Below, piece after piece: positions 6,862-9,255 of a stretch of 9,255 nt of DNA. The notes below the pieces were generated by a model. The model searched no databases. It was not told where the DNA came from and was given only the letters and a program-made list of their open reading frames with translations. Source of the DNA: CAYHWW01 sp964360145 (GTDB taxonomy: Bacteria > Bdellovibrionota > UBA1018 > CAYHWW01); NCBI GenBank assembly GCA_964360145.1, contig CAYHWW010000136.1, positions 1 to 9,255 on the forward strand, written 5' to 3'. How positions within the stretch are numbered: the first letter of the stretch is position 1; each line of letters starts with the position of its first letter. The position numbers were made by a program, and so were the translations under genes.

Positions 6862-7833
6862 CGGGATGCGAGGCACGTTGTTCACATCCGCGGACAATGC
6901 GGCGATGAGAAGCTGGAAGCCCAGGATGATGGGCATGGCCGCCACCATGACGGTGCCGCTGGTTGCGGGCACGCCAGTGGCCATGCTTTGGCGCCAGTGA
7001 TGGGCGCCAAAGGCCGTGCCGAAGCAGAGGAAGAGAGCGCCGCAGATGATCTCAACGCTTGCCACGCTGAAGTCCCGCACGAAGTAGCTGTAGAGCAGGC
7101 GCTTCACCATGCGGTTCATGTACTTGGGCGGGAACTCGAAAAGCACCCGCCCCACGTTGAGGCTGGAAGTTTCGCCGCCGTAGCAGGGCTTCATGGGCAC
7201 GTCGACGACGACGGCGCGGATGGTATTGAGGCGAAAGAGCATGTCTGTTTCAAAAAAATAGCGGCGGTCGAGGTGCTCGGTGTCGAGGAGGCGATAGGCC
7301 TCAATGTGGAGAGCCGTGTAGCCGTTGTTGGGGTCCATGACGTTCCAATACCCCGTGACCGCTTTGGCCACGAAGGAAAGGATGCTGTTGCCGAAAAGGC
7401 GCAGGAACGGCATGTCCGCTAAGGCACGGGGGGTGTGGAAACGATTTCCCTTTGTGTAATCCGCGAGCCCCCGGAGCAGGGGAGAGGTAAAGCGGTCGAT
7501 GAGGGCGGGTTCCATCTGGCCGTCGCCATCGAGCTTGACGAGCACGGTGGCCCCCTCCGCCGCCGCCCGTGCGTAGCCAGCAATGACCGCGCCGCCCACC
7601 CCTAAATTTTTTTCATTTAATATCACGGTGACACGGCTGCCGTAGCGCTCTTGAACGAAGGGGCCGGTGCCGTCCGGGCAGGCATCATCGACGACGTAGA
7701 TCGCCTGGATGCTCCCTGGCATGGCCAGGGCGGCGTCAATCACCGCGCTGATCTGCGAGCGACATCGATAGGCGGGGATAATGGCTGCGACCTTGGGGCT
7801 CATTGCCCCATTGATATCCCGGGAAAGGGGCAT
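6826..7833 (-). CDS. Family 2 glycosyltransferase, polyprenyl-phosphate sugar synthase-like, with C-terminal membrane helices
   Basis: A 335-residue GT-A fold enzyme. Visible motifs: VAAIIPAYR (15-23), VVDDACPDGT (47-56), NEKNLGVGGAVIAGY (73-87), LDGDGQ metal/nucleotide site (101-106), MDPNNGYTA (166-174) and FETDML (194-199). This is the pattern of DPM1-like enzymes, which transfer a sugar from a nucleotide donor to a polyprenyl phosphate at the inner face of the cytoplasmic membrane. Two C-terminal hydrophobic segments (about 258-280 and 294-315) would anchor it. The sugar cannot be predicted. The ATG at 7833 gives the longest frame; an ATG at 7803 (residue 11) just before the fold begins is an equally credible start, and neither has a convincing Shine-Dalgarno. 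Its last 36 bases overlap the 3' end of the convergent membrane transferase gene, which suggests a functional pair without co-transcription. Confidence 0.9.
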   Translation of the reverse strand: MPLSRDINGAMSPKVAAIIPAYRCRSQISAVIDAALAMPGSIQAIYVVDDACPDGTGPFVQERYGSRVTVILNEKNLGVGGAVIAGYARAAAEGATVLVKLDGDGQMEPALIDRFTSPLLRGLADYTKGNRFHTPRALADMPFLRLFGNSILSFVAKAVTGYWNVMDPNNGYTALHIEAYRLLDTEHLDRRYFFETDMLFRLNTIRAVVVDVPMKPCYGGETSSLNVGRVLFEFPPKYMNRMVKRLLYSYFVRDFSVASVEIICGALFLCFGTAFGAHHWRQSMATGVPATSGTVMVAAMPIILGFQLLIAALSADVNNVPRIPLQMLLAGKREG

Positions 7834-7841
7834 AGGGCAGG

Positions 7842-7900
7842 GTTTTCCGATGCAAAGAGGAAAACTTTTCCACCGCTCTTCCGCACCGTGCCATCGGTGC
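7842..7900. promoter_or_regulatory. Dyads in the divergent gap between the GT2 gene and the small exported protein gene
   Basis: Three symmetric elements lie in this 125-bp gap. gttttcc (7842-7848) and ggaaaac (7859-7865) form a 7-bp inverted repeat with a 10-bp spacer; ggaaaa/ttttcc (7859-7864 with 7866-7871) is an adjoining dyad around one base; gcaccg/cggtgc (7883-7888 with 7895-7900) is a 6-bp hairpin. They could be regulator binding sites or leader structure. No good promoter boxes were recognised. Confidence 0.35.
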
Positions 7901-7947
7901 TATTCTGGGATTGAGACTGCTCCAAGGATGGGAGTGGTGGCCGCAAC

Positions 7948-7954
7948 AGGGAGG
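7948..7954 (+). promoter_or_regulatory. Ribosome binding site of the small exported protein
   Basis: The bases agggagg lie 4 nt before the ATG at 7959, a strong if tight Shine-Dalgarno. The longer frame starting at ATG 7911 lacks such a site, so 7959 is the better start. Confidence 0.6.
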
Positions 7955-7958
7955 TCCC

Positions 7959-8168
7959 ATGGCAAAAGCCTTTGCAGCAGTGGCGATGGCAGCGTTGGTG
8001 AGCGCGGTGTTTTTCACGTCTCATGAATCGCGGCGCCTGGCAGGTTCGATGCATTGGTTTGAGCTGCAGGACAACAGCATCTGTCGCCCCAGCCCCGTGA
8101 ACCGCCTGGCTCGTCCGCAGGTGTGCCTAGGCTTTGAAATGTCCATCCAACTCATCGCTCAACGTTAG
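7959..8168 (+). CDS. Small predicted exported or membrane-anchored protein, 69 residues
   Basis: This short frame starts at ATG 7959 behind a strong Shine-Dalgarno. It opens with one basic residue (K3) and a clean hydrophobic segment (A5-T20), and could be a cleaved signal peptide (near S16-H22) or an N-terminal anchor. The remaining 45 or so residues are polar, with cysteines C42 and C56 in a QDNSICRPSPVNRL...QVCLGFEM context that could form one disulfide. I do not recognise a family. It stops 20 bp before repeat copy B and is divergent from the GT2 gene. The good ribosome binding site and signal-like N-terminus argue for a real gene; the small size keeps confidence moderate. Confidence 0.55.
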   Translation: MAKAFAAVAMAALVSAVFFTSHESRRLAGSMHWFELQDNSICRPSPVNRLARPQVCLGFEMSIQLIAQR

Positions 8169-8188
8169 CTCGGTCTTTTGCCGGGGAG

Positions 8189-8378
8189 CTTCGTTGTCGT
8201 CGTCGTGGCCTCCACGCAGCGCACATGAGTGCGCTTTGGTCGGCCACTTCCTCCTCCCGTCGCCTACGCATCCTGCTTCGGCGCAGCTGCGCTGACCGAT
8301 TTCCGGGCTCGTGCCCGGAAATCCTCGCCATGCGGCAAAATACCTTCGCTAACGGGGCCTCGGTCGCTAATCTTGGAT
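8189..8378 (+). repeat. Structured intergenic repeat, copy B (long form)
   Basis: The full-length form of the element also seen at 1-109. Shared blocks are 8189-8205 (17 of 17 identical), TCCACGC and TTGGTC around the hairpin, tcctcctcc, 8333-8349 (17 of 17 identical) and tcttggat at the end. The hairpin is formed by stems 8206-8210 with 8242-8246 and 8218-8224 with 8229-8235, closed by the same ATGA loop as copy A; the stems differ in sequence but remain fully paired. A middle segment absent from copy A carries a 12-bp palindrome and a strong hairpin. The element fills the gap between the small exported protein gene and the convergent metallopeptidase, touching the peptidase stop codon. No transposase-like frame lies inside it. 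Confidence 0.85.
8299..8322. repeat. Perfect 10-bp hairpin inside repeat copy B
   Basis: atttccgggc (8299-8308) pairs perfectly with gcccggaaat (8313-8322) around a TCGT loop. It is very stable, but has no T-run on either side, so it is not a standard intrinsic terminator. Just before it lies the 12-bp palindrome gcgcagctgcgc (8281-8292). Lying between convergent genes, it could still stall transcription or protect mRNA 3' ends. Confidence 0.75.
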
Positions 8379-9109
8379 CATTGGGAGTTGGCTGATTTTT
8401 TTGCTATCCAGGTCTTCAAGGCCGCGTCTAGATCCGTGAGCCCGCAGGTGTTCTTGAGGTAGGGTTCCATCCTCCGTCCCAGGGCCAGTTGCAGCAGATC
8501 GAAAACGTCGCATCGTGCCGCGATCATCTCCATCAAAGCTGTTGATGCGGCGTAGCGGTAGCGCACCCGCTCCAGCGTGTTGTCCTTGCCCTCGCCCAGG
8601 GGGTGACCCAGGGCGGTGGCATTGTCCGCCGTTTGCCGCGCGAGCCATGGGTAATCGATGACACCTCGGCCCTTGCCACCGAGTTGACGCGCGACTTTTT
8701 GCGAGATGAAATTTGCGAGGCCTTCTTCCAGCCAGTCAGGGACGGCCATCTTATATTTCTGATACACGATGACGTGGGTGAGCTCATGGGTGAGCACCCC
8801 CTCGAACTCATCTTGTTTCACCCGGGGGCCGATGCACACCGTGCCGTCCTGTTTGCGAGTGAAGGCGACCACCGCATCAGACCCCAGCTTGTTCTCACGG
8901 GTGAAGGCCACGGCGTCGTCGTAGAAACGCACGGTGACCCGGCGGATCTGCCACTCCAAGAGGCGCTCCACCGCGTCAGTGAGCTTCTCCAGCCGTCGTT
9001 CTTGGAGCCATGCGGGGGCGTTCTGCACGGAAAGGCTGTTGGTGCGGAGGCTCCGCGGGGTTGGGGCGGCGAGGGCGGGGAGACAGAGAATGCACAAGAG
9101 CCTAAGCAT
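8378..9109 (-). CDS. Exported HExxH zinc metallopeptidase (peptidase MA-like, gluzincin type)
   Basis: A 243-residue protein with a short signal peptide (hydrophobic L2-L13, likely cleavage after ALAA near residue 15). The catalytic motif HELTH is at 108-112, within EGVLTHELTHVIVYQ, where H108 and H112 would bind zinc and E109 act as base. WLEEGLANF (127-134 region) follows, with E128 or E129 as the likely third zinc ligand; this spacing is typical of the peptidase MA-like superfamily. The region before it (55-97) carries the beta strands of the fold (VTVRFYDDAVAF and DGTVCIGP). A helical tail continues to 236. It probably acts in the periplasm or outside the cell; the substrate is unknown. 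The start is chosen by the signal peptide, as there is no good Shine-Dalgarno. Its stop codon abuts repeat copy B, and its upstream region is packed with hairpins. Confidence 0.87.
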   Translation of the reverse strand: MLRLLCILCLPALAAPTPRSLRTNSLSVQNAPAWLQERRLEKLTDAVERLLEWQIRRVTVRFYDDAVAFTRENKLGSDAVVAFTRKQDGTVCIGPRVKQDEFEGVLTHELTHVIVYQKYKMAVPDWLEEGLANFISQKVARQLGGKGRGVIDYPWLARQTADNATALGHPLGEGKDNTLERVRYRYAASTALMEMIAARCDVFDLLQLALGRRMEPYLKNTCGLTDLDAALKTWIAKKSANSQ

Positions 9110-9110
9110 C

Positions 9111-9251
9111 GCAGTAGTTTACCACTGCCAACGCCAAACGTTGAGTTAGTAAGGCAACGAATGTTGCCTTGCGGTGGCTCATTGACCTCCAATGACTACC
9201 GGGAAGGCAACATTCGTTGCCTTCCGTGGAGGTGCGGTCAAAAAGTGACCG
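9111..9251. repeat. Tandem hairpin array upstream of the metallopeptidase gene
   Basis: Six short dyads follow each other with little spacing. 9111-9117 pairs with 9122-9128 (7 bp; one G-U pair if read as RNA from the peptidase strand). 9129-9133 pairs with 9139-9143 (5 bp). 9151-9158 pairs with 9163-9170 (8 bp, GAAT loop). 9179-9184 pairs with 9190-9195 (6 bp). 9202-9211 pairs with 9216-9225 (10 bp, ATTC loop). 9235-9240 pairs with 9246-9251 (6 bp). The third and fifth are exact reverse complements over 20 nt (9151-9170 and 9204-9223), so they can also pair with each other and enclose the fourth. No T-run makes any of them an obvious terminator. The array reaches the right edge and may continue. 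Confidence 0.75.
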
Positions 9252-9255
9252 AGGG

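Noticed and set aside
5898..6908. 336-residue open frame overlapping the polytopic membrane protein in another frame
   Set aside because: It is rich in Arg, Gly, Ala and Pro without any domain, while the competing frame encodes well-formed membrane helices.
8157..8170. Integron attC-like core (gctcaac followed by gttagct) at the end of the small exported protein gene
   Set aside because: GTTAGCT does not satisfy GTTRRRY, no matching R'' partner lies at attC distance upstream, gene orientations are mixed, and there is no integrase. The 7-bp match to gctaacg at 8348-8354 is too short to claim a site.
1..9255. CRISPR array, tRNA, rRNA or insertion sequence
   Set aside because: No regularly spaced direct repeats, no cloverleaf or rRNA-like segments and no transposase or integrase motifs were seen on either strand.

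Overview
This 9.3 kb stretch looks like ordinary chromosome from a moderately GC-rich Gram-negative bacterium. Two proteins carry Sec-type signal peptides and one is a lipoprotein. The mix of orphan exported proteins with a PIN-PhoH ATPase would fit a deltaproteobacterial or Bdellovibrionota-like lineage, but that placement is a low-confidence inference; no rRNA or other marker gene is present. I see no tRNA, rRNA, CRISPR array, transposase or prophage gene.

Layout: a structured repeat (copy A, 1-109) sits upstream of a PIN-PhoH ATPase gene (231-1550, +; TTG start behind a strong ribosome binding site). Next is an AAA ATPase with a DUF4143/nuclease-fold C-terminus (1688-2839, +). It is more AT-rich than its neighbours, and its start region carries a perfect 10-bp inverted repeat. 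It converges on an orphan lipoprotein gene (2858-4267, -), which lies downstream of a gene for an exported CYTH-like protein (4416-5270, -). Divergent from that is a polytopic membrane protein resembling GT-C sugar transferases (5344-6861, +). Its 3' end overlaps by 36 bp that of a convergent family-2 glycosyltransferase (6826-7833, -). A small probable exported protein follows (7959-8168, +), then repeat copy B (8189-8378), and an exported HExxH metallopeptidase gene (8378-9109, -). The 5' side of that gene (9111-9251) is tiled by six short hairpins.

Functional links: the clearest is the glycosyltransferase pair. A GT2 enzyme of the polyprenyl-phosphate sugar synthase type would make a lipid-linked sugar at the cytoplasmic face, and a GT-C-type membrane enzyme would use it on the periplasmic side. 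The other genes look like independent units, several of them envelope-directed.

The most unusual signals are non-coding. (1) The two repeat copies differ in sequence, yet six base pairs of one hairpin differ by compensatory changes on both strands, so the fold appears to be conserved. (2) The right-hand hairpin array contains two hairpins that are exact reverse complements of each other over 20 nt. (3) An inverted repeat at the AAA/DUF4143 gene overlaps both a predicted -10 box and the start codon. No complete new multi-gene defence or mobile system can be claimed from this sequence.
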